Shown: one piece after another, positions 6,941-18,100 of the stretch
Layout: each line of letters begins with the position of its first letter
How positions within the stretch are numbered: position 1 is the stretch's first letter
Assembly: GCF_041468085.1 (NCBI RefSeq)
Contig: NZ_CP121014.1
Coordinates: 1-64,000, forward strand
DNA: 64,000 nt
Reading direction: 5' to 3'
Source of the DNA: Tistrella mobilis
GTDB taxonomy: Bacteria; Pseudomonadota; Alphaproteobacteria; Tistrellales; Tistrellaceae
Position numbers and translations under genes: made by a program
Notes under the pieces: generated by a model
The model's database searches: none
What the model saw: only the letters and a program-made list of their open reading frames with translations
What the model was told of the DNA's origin: nothing

Positions 6941-8272
6941 TCAGCCCTCCAGAAGCATGGCCTGGAAGGTATCCAGATCCGGTGCCTGCGGCTTCCAGTC
7001 CGCCGGAACTTCCGGCAGCAGCTGCGACGGCGTCAGGCCGAAATTATGGACATACTGGTCGATATGGGTGGCGGTGATCAGCTGGCCGATCTGGCCCAGA
7101 ACCGTGGCCTTGCCGGTCTGGGTCGGGTTCTGCGCCGTCACCGGGTTGGTGTCGGTGAAGGCCGGCCAGTCGCTCCAGGCCGGGTCGGCTTTCAGCGTAT
7201 AGCCCTGGGCATCGGTGGTGACTTTGCCCCAGGTGAAATGTCCCCAGTTCGACGAAAAATCCGCCGCGCCGAACATGTCGTGCGGGATGTTGGCATAGGT
7301 GATGTTGCGGATCCGGCGTTCCATGTAATGCACCAGCAGATCGACCGTATAGCCCACGCTGACGGTGCCCGAACCCAGCATGCCGAAGATGCTGGGATAG
7401 TTGTCGGCCTTGTCCTTGGGCTGGATCACCGTCGGCAGCATGTTCCAGGCGCGCGGCACCACGTCATGCATGTTCACAAGATCGGTCGCCGCGGGATAGC
7501 CCTTGCTGAACAGGTCCAGCCAGGCCTGGTTGCCCGGGGTGGCACCGGCCGAGGGCAGCAGATTGACGGCGCCCCAGCCGCTCTTGGCCGGGTCCGGATA
7601 CAGATAGAAGGCGAGGGTGGGGGAGAGTGCGCCCGCCAGGCTGTGGCCGGTGAACCAGAGCGTCGCGCTGCTGTCGGCCTTGGAGGCCAGGAAGCTTTGC
7701 AATGAGCCCTGTTTCGGATCGGTCATGCCCAGAAGGGCGCTGATGCCGGTGGCGGTGCCGGCCGAGATCTGCGGGGTTTTCGCCGGCAGCACCTCGTGCC
7801 GCTTCACCGTGAACGGGATCGCCGGCGGCCAGGTGGAGGTGGTGCGGGCGTAGACGTCGAAGTCTTCGTCGATCCAGTCCATGATGTTTTCGGCATTGGT
7901 CGCCGCGATCGCCACGACATAGGTGTTGAGCGACGGGCTCCAGGCGACATACATCGAATTGGTGGCGTAGAGCGACAGGATCTTCGAGCCGTGCTTCAGC
8001 GGCGCCACCCAGACGCAGGGGCCCCAGACCACCTGCCAGTCGCCGCCCGCCAGCTGGCTGTTCATGGTCGGGAAGAAACCCGGCCAGGCGGGGCCCTGGT
8101 AGTTGGCGAAGGCGCCGTCGCTCGACAGATCCTGCAAGGTGCCGCCGTTCAGCCCGGCGGCCATATAGGCGGTCAGCTCGGTATCGTAGCCCGAGGTCGT
8201 CGCCTTGATGTTGGCGACGGCATTCGATGCCAGACTGAGTGCGAACACCGTCTGGTTGAGATCATAGGCCAT
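6941..8272 (-). CDS. Class-3 lipase-like alpha/beta hydrolase
   Basis: This is a 443-aa protein related to fungal-type class-3 lipases. The nucleophile elbow reads TLWFTGHSLAGALSPTLAFYLY (about residues 214-235 from this start), the GxSxG of a serine hydrolase. A following segment VNMHDVVPRAWNMLP carries the usual D/P region, and a late His (IPHDMF or GHFTWG) may complete the triad. I chose ATG 8272 because it has a GGAGGA site; the frame extends 6 codons further to 8290. No signal peptide is seen, so it is either cytoplasmic or exported by a type I/VI-like route. It is transcribed alone, with 138 bp to the upstream regulator gene. Substrate unknown. Confidence 0.78.
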   Translation of the reverse strand: MAYDLNQTVFALSLASNAVANIKATTSGYDTELTAYMAAGLNGGTLQDLSSDGAFANYQGPAWPGFFPTMNSQLAGGDWQVVWGPCVWVAPLKHGSKILSLYATNSMYVAWSPSLNTYVVAIAATNAENIMDWIDEDFDVYARTTSTWPPAIPFTVKRHEVLPAKTPQISAGTATGISALLGMTDPKQGSLQSFLASKADSSATLWFTGHSLAGALSPTLAFYLYPDPAKSGWGAVNLLPSAGATPGNQAWLDLFSKGYPAATDLVNMHDVVPRAWNMLPTVIQPKDKADNYPSIFGMLGSGTVSVGYTVDLLVHYMERRIRNITYANIPHDMFGAADFSSNWGHFTWGKVTTDAQGYTLKADPAWSDWPAFTDTNPVTAQNPTQTGKATVLGQIGQLITATHIDQYVHNFGLTPSQLLPEVPADWKPQAPDLDTFQAMLLEG

Positions 8273-8411
8273 GCGGACCTTCCTCCCCAAAAACTCTCAT
8301 ACGCCGCGACGATGTGCCGATTTGCATGAGACATGTGCAAGACAGGTGATCTTATCACGCGATTGCACGACGGTAAGTTGCAGGTTGAGGAAATTGAACG
8401 ATTGTTGAGTG

Positions 8412-9404
8412 TCAGCTTTCGCGGCCTGTCGCGAAGCTGCGCCGCCACTGGCTGGGGGTGACGCCCGCCACCTGCCGGAAGCGCTGGCGGAAGGTGATGG
8501 CGCTGTCGAAGCCCGCTTCGGTGGCAATCCATTCGATCGACCGCCCGGTGGTCTCCAGCAGCAGCTGGGCGCGGCGGATCCGCGCGGTCAGCAGCCATTG
8601 CAGGGGTGTAGTGCCGGTTTCAGCACGAAAGCGACGCGCGAAGGTGCGCGGGCTCATCCCCGCGCGCGCCGCCAGCCCGTCCACCTCCAGCTTCTGATCC
8701 AGATGGGCGCGCATCCAGTCCAGCAACGGCGCCAGCCCGGCTGCCGGCGGCGGGTCGTCCTGAATGAACTGGGCCTGACCGCCGGGGCGTTCCAGCGGCA
8801 CCACCGCGGCACGGGCGACGCGGGCCGCGACCCGGGCGCCGAAATCGCGCCGGATCATGTGCAGGCAAAGATCCAGCCCCGCCGCTGCCCCGGCCGAGGT
8901 CAGAATCTCGCCCTCATCCACATAGAGCACGGCGGGATCGACCGTCACCCGCGGGTACATCCGCGCCAGCAACCCCGCCGCCTGCCAGTGGGTGGTCGCG
9001 CGCAGGCCGTCCAGCAGCCCGGCCGCCGCCAGCAGAAAGGCGCCGGTGCAGATCGAGGCGACCCGCGCACCCCGGCGCCGGGCATCCGTCAGCGCGGCCA
9101 GGATCGCCGGGTTGGCGGGGGCATGCGGGTCGGCCATGCCCGGCACGATCACGATGGCCGCATCGCCGGCCGCATCGAGCCCGTGCGGCACCCTGAGGCC
9201 ATAGCCTTCTGCCGCAATCTCGGCCTGCGGCGCCACGACCGTCACCCGGTAGGGCGGGGTGCCGTCGTCGAGCCGCGCGCGGGCGAAGGTTTCGACCGCG
9301 GTTGCAAGATCGAAGGGCAGCACGCCGTCGAAGGCGAGGACGGCGAGATGGCGCGGCGGCATGGCTGGTCCGGCTGCGGGCTCTGGCGGAAACTCATCGA
9401 TCAT
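8412..9404 (-). CDS. GlxA-type AraC-family transcriptional regulator
   Basis: A DJ-1/PfpI-like (class I glutamine amidotransferase-like) sensor domain occupies residues about 17-190, with the nucleophile-elbow-like sequence ASICTGAFLLAAAGLLDG followed by ATTHW. An AraC HTH_18 domain fills the C-terminal 100 residues (KLEVDGLAARAGMSPRTFARRFRAETG and AGFDSAITFRQRFRQVAGVTPSQWR). The length of 330 aa is normal for GlxA/FtrA-like regulators. The frame extends to 9689, but ATG 9404 has an AGGA site and starts at the sensor domain. It is divergent from the DUF3817/HemJ-like pair (77 bp spacer), so it may control that pair. Confidence 0.9.
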   Translation of the reverse strand: MIDEFPPEPAAGPAMPPRHLAVLAFDGVLPFDLATAVETFARARLDDGTPPYRVTVVAPQAEIAAEGYGLRVPHGLDAAGDAAIVIVPGMADPHAPANPAILAALTDARRRGARVASICTGAFLLAAAGLLDGLRATTHWQAAGLLARMYPRVTVDPAVLYVDEGEILTSAGAAAGLDLCLHMIRRDFGARVAARVARAAVVPLERPGGQAQFIQDDPPPAAGLAPLLDWMRAHLDQKLEVDGLAARAGMSPRTFARRFRAETGTTPLQWLLTARIRRAQLLLETTGRSIEWIATEAGFDSAITFRQRFRQVAGVTPSQWRRSFATGRES

Positions 9405-9481
9405 TGTCGTTCCTGCCACTGGTCGCAAGCCCGTCGACGGCGGCATCCTGCCGCAGTCGATCATCGGGAGAGGAGAGGGAC

Positions 9482-9799
9482 ATGATACAGGCGCAAGGCA
9501 AAACCGCTTTGCAGGGATTGAGACGGGCCGCCCTGGCGGAAGGCACGACACTGGTTCTGCTGATTCTGGTTGCGGTACCGCTGAAGCATCTGGCCGGCTG
9601 GCCGCTGGCGGTGCAGGTGATGGGGCCCGTTCACGGCCTGGCCTTCCTCGCCTGGGTCTGGGCGCTGGTCGCCTCGGCCCCGCTGGCACGCTGGCGGCCG
9701 CTGGAACTGGCGCAGCTGCTGGGGGGTGCGGTGGTGCCCTTCGGGGCGCTGGTCAACGACCGGCTGATCCGGCGCAAGGCGGCGGAGATGGCGGCATGA
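9482..9799 (+). CDS. DUF3817 small membrane protein
   Basis: This 105-aa integral membrane protein has about three hydrophobic segments (TTLVLLILVAVPLKHLAGWP, MGPVHGLAFLAWVWALVASA, LAQLLGGAVVPFGALVND). The LAEGTTL...VPLKHLAG and GPVHG features match DUF3817, whose function is not known. ATG 9482 has a GAGAGG site 6 nt upstream. The stop overlaps the next start (ATGA), so the two small membrane proteins are made together. Confidence 0.8.
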   Translation: MIQAQGKTALQGLRRAALAEGTTLVLLILVAVPLKHLAGWPLAVQVMGPVHGLAFLAWVWALVASAPLARWRPLELAQLLGGAVVPFGALVNDRLIRRKAAEMAA

Positions 9800-10203
9800 C
9801 CGCGCTTCTGCTGCTCAAGGCCGTTCATCTGGTGGCGGCGATCCTGTGGACCGGCGGCATGCTGGTTCTGGCGCTGGGGGTGCGTGACGGCCGCCCGGCC
9901 GAACCGCTTCTCGCCCGGCTGGGTATCTGGGACAGGATCATCACCATGCCGGCCATGGCGGTGGTCTGGGCCGTGGGCATCACCATCGCCAGCCTGGGCG
10001 GCTGGTTCCCCGATGGCTGGCTGCTGGTCAAGCTGATCGCCGTGATGGCCCTGTCGGGGCTGCATGGCCTGCTGGCCGGCACGCTGCGGCGGATGCTGGC
10101 CGACCATGCCCACCTGCCGCCGGGCCTTGCCCGCCATGTCGCCCCGGCCGTCGTGGGCTGCGTCGCCTTGATCGTGCTGATGGCCGTGCTCAAGCCTCTT
10201 TAG
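9796..10203 (+). CDS. HemJ/CopD-like four-helix membrane protein
   Basis: This is a 135-aa membrane protein. The N-terminus KAVHLVAAILWTGGML and the third helix WLLVKLIAVMALSGLHGLLAG carry the His and Lys positions conserved in HemJ (protoporphyrinogen oxidase) and in CopD-like small membrane proteins. It is shorter and more divergent than true HemJ, so I do not assign that activity. It overlaps DUF3817 by 4 nt upstream, and its last 14 nt overlap the convergent TetR gene. Confidence 0.7.
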   Translation: MTALLLLKAVHLVAAILWTGGMLVLALGVRDGRPAEPLLARLGIWDRIITMPAMAVVWAVGITIASLGGWFPDGWLLVKLIAVMALSGLHGLLAGTLRRMLADHAHLPPGLARHVAPAVVGCVALIVLMAVLKPL

Positions 10204-10891
10204 CTGCGGATGTGGTGGCAGGGCAGGAGGCCAGGCTGGCCAGCATGATCTCAACAACCGCCGCATGGGCGGTGGCATCATCTACAGCGGGCGGTTGTGG
10301 GTCGCGCAGGCGGTGCATCGCCATCCAGGCCGCCATTTCCAGCAGGGCACGTGCGCGCGCCCGCGTGGCCGGGCCCGGCTCCGTCTCGCCGGCCGCAAGG
10401 GCGGCGAAGCGGGTGAGGTCGCGGAAATAGCGGCCACGGAGTTCGCTGCCGTAAAAGGCCGCGACCTCGGGGATTTCGGCCGCGCAGCGATCCAGCAGCC
10501 AGATCAGCCGGCGATGGGTGGCCAGCATCTCCAGCATTTCCACCGCGACGGCGCGAACCTCGTCCGGGCCGGCCCGGCCGGCGGCGAGGGCGGCATCCAG
10601 CGCCGGCCGGCGCACGCGCCCGGCCGCTGCGGTGACGAGCGCCGCGGCGGCAGCGCCCAGGCCCACGGCCTCGAACCGCGCGGCCCCGGCAGGTGTCAGA
10701 CCCTGCGCCTCGGCCAGCGCCAGTTCAAACAGTGCCTCCTTACCCGCGACATAGCTGTAAAGCGCGCCGGCCGATAGCCCGGCCTCGCGCGCCACATCGG
10801 CCATCTGGGTCAGCCGATAGCCCTGGCGGGTGAAGACGGCAAGCGCCGCCGCGGCGATGTCCTCAAGGCGTCCGGGCTTCTTCAGGCGCAT
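10190..10891 (-). CDS. TetR-family transcriptional regulator
   Basis: This 233-aa regulator has the canonical N-terminal HTH (DIAAAALAVFTRQGYRLTQMADVAREAGLSAGALYSYVAGKEALFELAL) and a long alanine-rich ligand-binding domain. It is divergent from the acyltransferase gene, and the spacer contains a perfect inverted repeat (10932-10948), so repression of both is likely. The ligand is unknown. Confidence 0.9.
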   Translation of the reverse strand: MRLKKPGRLEDIAAAALAVFTRQGYRLTQMADVAREAGLSAGALYSYVAGKEALFELALAEAQGLTPAGAARFEAVGLGAAAAALVTAAAGRVRRPALDAALAAGRAGPDEVRAVAVEMLEMLATHRRLIWLLDRCAAEIPEVAAFYGSELRGRYFRDLTRFAALAAGETEPGPATRARARALLEMAAWMAMHRLRDPQPPAVDDATAHAAVVEIMLASLASCPATTSAAKEA

Positions 10892-10931
10892 CGCAATCCC
10901 CGACCGGTCGCGAGGACGGTCTTTATTTTAA

Positions 10932-10948
10932 TTGAATCGTTCATTCAA
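10932..10948. promoter_or_regulatory. Probable TetR operator TTGAAT-N5-ATTCAA
   Basis: A perfect inverted repeat with 6-bp arms and a 5-bp spacer lies 41 bp before both the tetR-like start and the acyltransferase start. It sits in the only AT-rich stretch of the spacer, where promoters would be expected. Confidence 0.55.
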
Positions 10949-10988
10949 GAATGATACACCTAAAACATCAGCCATACAAGGTGACACC

Positions 10989-12185
10989 ATGGCCGGATCC
11001 GCCCCCGGACGTTCGCGCGCGATCGATCACCTGCGCAATCTGGTGATCCTTGGTCTGATCCTGTTCCACACCGCCCGCCTGTTCGATGCCGATCCGTGGC
11101 ATGTGAAGGATATCGGGCGCTATGCCGCCGCCGATGTGCTGATCGGGGTGTTCAACGTGGTGCAGATGCCGTTGCTGTTCTTCCTGGCCGGCATCACCGC
11201 CATGCACAGCCTGGCGGCGCGCGGGGCCGGGCGCTATGTGCGCGAACGGCTGGAGCGTCTCGGTCTGCCGCTGGTCGCGGGCATTCTGCTGGTGGTGCCG
11301 CCGCAGGTCTATGTCGAGCGTCTGGCCGCGGGCCTCGACGGCCGGTCGAGCCCGATCGACATCGCCCCCGGCACGGGCTTCGTCGGCTTCTATCCGTCCT
11401 TCTTCGACTGCTGTTACCCGGCCGCGAATTTCAGCTGGCATCACCTCTGGTTCCTGGCCTATCTGCTGGTCTATGCCCTGGCGCTGCTGCCGCTCTTCCT
11501 GATCGCGCGCCGGCCGGGGCCGCGGGCCCGGCTGGATCAGGCCGGCACGCGGATCGCGGCGGCGGGGCCGCCGGCGCTGCTTGCCCTGGGCCTGCCGGTG
11601 CTGCTGGCCGAGATCGTGCTCCGCCCGGATTTTCCCAGCACCCATGCCCTGGCCGGTGACTGGGCCAACCACCTGCATTTCGGCCTGCTGATCCTGCTGG
11701 GTGGCTGGTTCGCGCTTTGCCCGGCGCTGGGGGCTGCTGCCGAAACTCACTATCGCCTGCTGTTGATCATAGCGGCGGTTGCAACCGCACTGGCGGTCGC
11801 CGCCTGGATGACCGGGGCGCTGCCGGTGCCGGCCCTGCGCCGGTGCCTGCGTGTGGCCGGCGAATGGGCCGCCATCCTTGGTCTGCTCGGCTGGGCCGGG
11901 CGGCGGCTGGCCCGGCCGATAACCGGGCTCAGCGGCTTCTCGCGCCTCGCCTTTCCCTTCTACATCGTCCATCAGACGGTGATCGTGGTGTCGGGCTATC
12001 TGCTGCTCGGCTGGTCCGGTCAGCCGCTGGTCAAGTATCTGGCCATCGTGGCGGTTTCCGGGCTCGTCTCCTGGGGGCTTGCCCGGGCGCTTGCCGCCAC
12101 CGCACTCACCCGTCTGCTGTTCGGGATCAAAAGCGAACGGCCCGGGATCACCCCGGGCCGCGCGCAGACGTCACGATCGGTCTAG
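10989..12185 (+). CDS. Acyltransferase-3 family membrane protein
   Basis: This 398-aa polytopic protein of the Acyltransferase_3 (OpgC/OafB-like) family transfers acyl groups to sugars or polymers at the membrane. Diagnostic features are RSRAIDHLRNLVILGLILFHTARLF (family helix 1 with the conserved His), LLFFLAGITAMHSL, WHHLWFLAYLLVYALALLP and SRLAFPFYIVHQTVIV. About ten hydrophobic segments are visible. ATG 10989 with AAGGTG upstream is preferred to TTG 10932, which lies inside the operator. It ends 9 bp before the convergent adhesin gene. Confidence 0.88.
   Translation: MAGSAPGRSRAIDHLRNLVILGLILFHTARLFDADPWHVKDIGRYAAADVLIGVFNVVQMPLLFFLAGITAMHSLAARGAGRYVRERLERLGLPLVAGILLVVPPQVYVERLAAGLDGRSSPIDIAPGTGFVGFYPSFFDCCYPAANFSWHHLWFLAYLLVYALALLPLFLIARRPGPRARLDQAGTRIAAAGPPALLALGLPVLLAEIVLRPDFPSTHALAGDWANHLHFGLLILLGGWFALCPALGAAAETHYRLLLIIAAVATALAVAAWMTGALPVPALRRCLRVAGEWAAILGLLGWAGRRLARPITGLSGFSRLAFPFYIVHQTVIVVSGYLLLGWSGQPLVKYLAIVAVSGLVSWGLARALAATALTRLLFGIKSERPGITPGRAQTSRSV
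12138..12160. terminator. GC-rich hairpin at the end of the acyltransferase gene
   Basis: CGGCCCGGG and CCCGGGCCG arms (12138-12146 and 12152-12160) flank a 5-nt loop. The hairpin lies inside the last codons of the acyltransferase gene and just beyond the convergent adhesin stop. It lacks a T-run on either strand, so it may only pause transcription or separate the two convergent units. Confidence 0.35.
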
Positions 12186-12194
12186 GCCCGACGC

Positions 12195-15100
12195 CTACCA
12201 GCGATAGCGCAGCGACAGGGTCCCGCCGACCGACTGGCGTTCTTCCGACAGCTCGGAGTCGACGCTCAGCTGCAGGTCGAAATCCTCGTCCAGGCGATAC
12301 TGCACGCCCGCCCTGAGCACGGCGGCATCTTCCGGCACCTCGATATCGCTGCCCTGGAAGCTGACCCCGGGCAGTTCGGCCAGATGGCGGGTGATGTCGC
12401 GCTCGGGGCGGAATTCGTGCTTCCAGCCGGCGCGGAAGAAGGGCTCGATCCGGCTGCCATCCTCGAACGTCACCGGGCCGCCGATCTGGAAGCCAAGCGT
12501 CATCGGCATCGAGATGGTGTCCGAGGCGCCGTAGACCACCCCGCCGCCATTGCCGAAGCTGTCGCGGGCCTCGTCCAGATGCAGCCGGGTCGGCTCCACC
12601 GCCGCGAAGGGGGTGATCTTCAGCCCGGCGGTCAGCGGCAGGGCATAGCCGACTTCCAGCCGCGCCCCCAGCGTGGTGCCGTCGAAGCGGGTCACGGCCG
12701 CGCGGGGCATCCCCAGGACGCGCAGATCCCGGGTGTAGCGGGTGTCGCCGGTGGCGGCATAGCCGATGACCGAGGCATAGGCATCGCCGAAGCGGCGCAG
12801 ACCATAGACGCTCACCCCATACTGCTTGCCGGTGCCGCTGGCCTGAAGCCCGTCCAGGTCGTAGCTGGTCTCGCCATAGGTGAAGGCACCGCCGACCAGG
12901 AAGCTGCCGTCATCGGCGCCGCCATCGATGCCGATGGTGGTGCCGAAATAATGCCCGTCGAAGCCGTCGCCGGTTTCATAGGCACCTTCCGGCGTCATCC
13001 AGGCCCGTCCGCCAGTCGTATTGCCGCCGCTGCCGAAGGCCGTCGCCGTCTGGTCGAGGGCCGCTTCGCGGCTGCCCGGTGCGGCGGCGGCAGCCCCCAT
13101 CCGCCAGCTGTCCAGCCGGCCGGTCACCGTCTGCATGGCGCGTGCGCTCGCGGTCAGCATGCTCTGCGGCACGCTGGCCGCGCCCGTATCGCCGACGCTG
13201 CGATAGCCCTGGTCCAGGGTTGCGGTGTCGCTGATCGAGACCAGACCGGCGGTGATCGCCTTCGAATACTCCGAGGCCGCCTCGCTCTGGATCCGGCCCA
13301 GCAGCTCGCCGATCCGCCGGCCGAAGCCGCTGAGGCCCTCGGGGGTGAAATCGGCATCGGCCTGGATGCCCAACCGGCCGTCGGTATTGGTCAGGCTGTA
13401 GCTCAGGATCGCGCTGGTCGGTGCCGAGAGTTCCAGATCGCCCGCGGCCAGGCCGCCATCCGAGACCAGGACATCGGCGATCGCCAGCCGGCCCGGCTTT
13501 ACCGAGCCGCTGTTGATCGTCGCAAGCGACAGCTTGCCGTCCATGCTGGCAGCGCCGGTGATGTGCAGCCCGTCGGCCTTGCCGGTCGCATGATCGACGC
13601 GCAGCTGCAGTTCGCCATCCGCAGACTGGGTGAAGCCGCCATTGATCGTGGTCGTGACCACGCCCGCGGTCGCCGATTGCAGCCGGCCGTGATTGATGAA
13701 GCTGCCGGTGCCGCCCAGGTCGATGCTGGCGCCCGAATTGATCGTGCCGCCGGCTTCGTTGGTCAGCAGATTGGCGCCGCCGTCGCCCAGCCGGATGCTG
13801 CCGGTCAGCGTGCCCTTGTTGGTGACGGTGGTGTCGCCGATGCGGCTGTCGATCACCAGCCCGTCGCCGCCGGCGAAGGTTTGCAGCGTGCCGGCATTGG
13901 TCACCTCGTTGATCGGGCCGTCGAGCAGCAGGGCATGGCCGTCGGCCGCGCCGGTGACCACCACGCCTTCGGCGATCTCCACCACCGGGTCGGTGGTGGA
14001 ATGCGCTACCACCGCGCTGGCGCCGGCGCCGCTGACCGTGATCGGGGCATAGACATAGACCGAGACCGCATGGCTGCTGCCGCCGCCATTGCCCGACAGG
14101 AACAGGGTGGTGGTGCCGTTGGTGACGATGCCGCCACCGCCGGCGGCGGACTGGGCGACCACGCCATGGGCACCCGCCCCGGTGGTGGTGATCGGCGCGT
14201 TGACGCCCACCGTGACGCTGCCGGCGCTGGCCTTGCTCGACGCATTGGCCGCCGCCGAGACCGTGCCGCCGGTGGTGAGCACCGTGCCGCCGCCGGAGCC
14301 GACGCTCTGTGCCAGGATGCCGAAGGAGTTCACGCCGGTGGTGTAGATCTGGCCGTTGCTGGTGATGGTGATGTTGCTGCCGTCGGCGCCGCTCGCCTTG
14401 TTGCCGACGCGGACGGTGGCGCCGGTCGCCGCCAGCGCCAGACCGCCGCCGCCGCCGATCGACTGGGCGACGAGACCGGGAGAGGCGGCACCGGTGGTGG
14501 TGATGGCCGCGCCATTGGTCACCGTCAGGGTGTTCGACTTGCTGGCGACCGTCCCGCCCAGATTGACCGAGGTGGCGTTGATGGCCGAGAGGCCGCCGCC
14601 GCCCGAGATCACCTGGGCGACCAGGCCGGGCGCGAAGCTGCCGCCGGTCTGGATGCTGCCGCCGCTGAGGGTCATGGAAACCGCGGCATTGCCGCTGGTG
14701 CCGCCACCCGTGCCGCCCAGATAGACGCTGCCCGAGAAGACCGCACCGCTGGTGCCGGACACGGCCATCACGCCGCCGCCGCCGGTGATCGCCTGGGCGA
14801 CCACGCCGGCCGCGTTGACGCCCTGGGTCAGCACCTTGGGCGCGCCGGTGATGGTGATGTCCTGGGCGGAACCCGCGCCGCCCTGCTGGCCGAGCCGGGC
14901 ATTGATGCTCCCGCCCGAGGCCTGGGTGGCGATCGAGGCGAAACCGCCGCCGCCGCCCACCGACTGCACCAGCACGCCGAGCGAATTGGCGCCCGAGGTC
15001 TGGATGACCGCATTGCCCAGATAGCCCGCCACCGCATCGTTCTGGGACGGGCCGCCATTGCCCGAGCCGCGCACGGCGCCGAGCTGCAGGTTGACCGAGG

Positions 15101-18100
15101 CGGAAGACTGCGCGGCGGTGTTGGTCTGGGTGAAGAAGATGCCGTTGTCGCCCACAGACTGCGCGACCACGGCCGTCGCATTGGCCGCCGTGGTGGCGAT
15201 GGTCTGGTTCTGGGTGGTGATGGAGACGGCGCCACCGTTCAGATTGCTGCCGCCGCCGCCCATATTGCCGACGCCATAATTGGTGACATTGGCATCGGTG
15301 AAGACCGAGGCGACCACGCCGCCGCCGCCGCCCACCGACTGGGCCAGGATGGCGGTGGAGCCGACGCCGTTGGTGATGACGCTGGTCGGCACGTTCAGCG
15401 TCACGGCGCTGCCATAGGCGATGGCCGAGCCGAAATTGGCCGAGAGCTGGCGGTATTCCGAGAACACCGCACCGCCGGCACCGCCGATCGATTGGGCGAG
15501 GATGCCATAGGACACGCTGCCGACGGTCTGCACCGTGCCGCCGGTGCCGGTGGTCAGCCAGACATTGCCGGCATTGGAGCCGCTGACGGCCGAGTTGAAA
15601 TAGACCTGGCCGGCGCCATGGGCGAGACCGCCGCCGCCGCCGATCGACTGGGCGACGATGCCGGGAGATGCGCCGCCATAGGTGGTGATCAGCGCCGAAC
15701 TCGTCGCCGAGACCGTGCCGCCATTGCCATTGAGCGGCCCGCCCAGGCGGACGGCATCGGTATGGATGCCCGCGATGCCGCCGCCGCCTGCGATCGACTG
15801 CACCACCAGGCCGGGGGCGAAGGCGCCGCTGGTGGTGACGCTGCCGGCCGCCAGATAGCCATAGGCGGTGTTGGCATTGGCGCCGTTGCCGCCGGTGGCG
15901 CCGAGCGTCACCATCCCCGAGAACCAGGAGCCCGACTGGGAGGACAGGCTGGCGACGCCGCCGCCGCCCGAGATCGACTGTACGATCACGCCGGCGGCAT
16001 TGGTGCCGCGGGTGACGATGTTCGCGGTGCCGCTGACGCTGGTCGGCATGGCCGACCCGCCGCCGCCGCGCTGGCCGATGATGCCGCTATCGATCCAGCC
16101 GCCGGTCGACAGGGTGGCGATGGAGACGATACCGCCACCGCCGCCGATCGACTGGCCGACCACGCCATAGGCATTGGCGCCCGAGGTGTCGATGGTGGTG
16201 ACACCGCCGGCACCCAGGGTGACGTTGGTCGAATAGGTGGTGTTCTGGCCGCCATCGCCCTTGCCGACCGAGGTGCCGAGATTGATCGCGGTGTGCACCG
16301 CCACCTGCGAGGCGGCATTGGCCTGGGTGAAATAGGTGCCGCCGGCGCCTATCGACTGGGCGATCACGCCTGCGCCATTGGCACCGGCGGTCGCGATGGT
16401 CTGGGTGCGGGTGGTGACGGCGACGGTGTTGCCGTTCAGCCCGCTGGCGTTGGCGGCGTTCAGGGTAACGCCATAGCTGGTGATGTTGGCATTGGAGAAG
16501 GCCGAGGCGATCACGCCGCCGCCACCGCCGATCGACTGGCCGACGATGCCGGCCGAGCCGGCGCCCGAGGTGACGACAGTCGCCGCCGTGTCGATGACGA
16601 TGCTGCCGCCATAGGCGATGCCGGTGCCGAAGCCGGCCGTGGCCTGGTTCACCGGGCTGAACACCGCGCCGCCGGCACCGCCGATCGACTGGGCCAGAAT
16701 GCCGAAGGCGGTGGCCCCTTGAGTCTGGACCGATCCGCTGCCGGTGGTGGTGACCTTCACCTGCGAGGCGTTGGAGCCGCTGGGCGCGTTCAGGATGACG
16801 GCATTGCCGCCATTGGCGAGGGCGAGACCGCCGCCGCCGCCGATCGACTGGGCGACGATGCCGGCCGAGGCATTGCCGATGGTGCCGATGGCGGCACCGC
16901 TGCTGACGGTGACCGTGTTGCCGTTGCCGGCAACATAGCCGCCCAGATAGACGCCGCTGCTGTGAACGCCCGAAATGCCGCCGCCACCGGCGATCGACTG
17001 CGCCACCAGGCCCGGGGCGAAGACGCCGCCGGTGGTGATGCTGCCGCCGGTGAGGTTCACATTGACCACCCCGCCATTGCCGCCGCCGCCGGCATAGGTG
17101 CCGAGCGTCACCGGCCCCGAATAGCCCGTGCTGCCCGACTGGCCGGCGACCACGGCGATGCCGCCGCCGCCGCTGATCGACTGCGCGACCACGCCCAGCG
17201 CATTGGTGCCGCGGGTGGTGATGTTCGCCGCCCCGGTGACGGTGGTGGCGAGGCCGACACCGCCGCCGCCACGGGCGCCGAGCCGGCTGCTGTCGATCGA
17301 CCCGCCGGTCGACTGGGTGGCGATGGCATAGATGCCGCCGCCGGCCCCCACCGACTGTGCGACCACGCCGAAGGCATTGGCGCCCGAGGTGTCGATGGTG
17401 GTGGCGCCGCCGCTGCCCAGCGTCACCCTGACCGAATCGGTCTGGCTGACGCCGCCATTGCCGCTGCCGAGCCCGCTGCCCAGGTTGAAGGTGGCATGGA
17501 TGCTGCCCTGGGCGGCGGTGTTGGTCTGGGCGTAATAGACGCCGCTGCCGCCCACCGACTGGGCGATCACCGCTGCGGCATTGGCGCCCGCGGTCGCAAT
17601 CGTCTGGCCATGGGTGGTGACGACGACGTTGCTGCCGTAATCGCTGCCGCCGCTGCTGCCGTAGATATTGGCGACATAGCTGGTATAGGCGGCATCGGCG
17701 AAGCTGGAGGCGATGACGCCGCCGCCGCCGCCCACCGACTGGGCGAGAATGGCGGTGGAGCCCTGGCCGGTGGTCACCACATTCGCCCCGGCATCGACAT
17801 AGACCCCGCCCGCATAGGCGGCCGAGGCGCCGAAGCTGGCGATGACGCCGTGATTGGGGGCGATGAAGGCGCCGCCGCCGCCGCCGATCGACTGGGCCAG
17901 GATGCCGAAGCCCAGATTGCCGGTGGTCTGCAGCCAGCCATTGCCGGTGGTGGTGACGCCCACCGTGCTGGCATCGCTGCCGCCGGTCGTGCTGATGAAC
18001 TGGGCATTGTAGCTGGTGAGTGCCAGGCCGCCGCCGCCGCCGATCGACTGGGCGACGATGGCGCTGGCGCCGATGCCCGATGTCGCAACCGGTGCCAGCG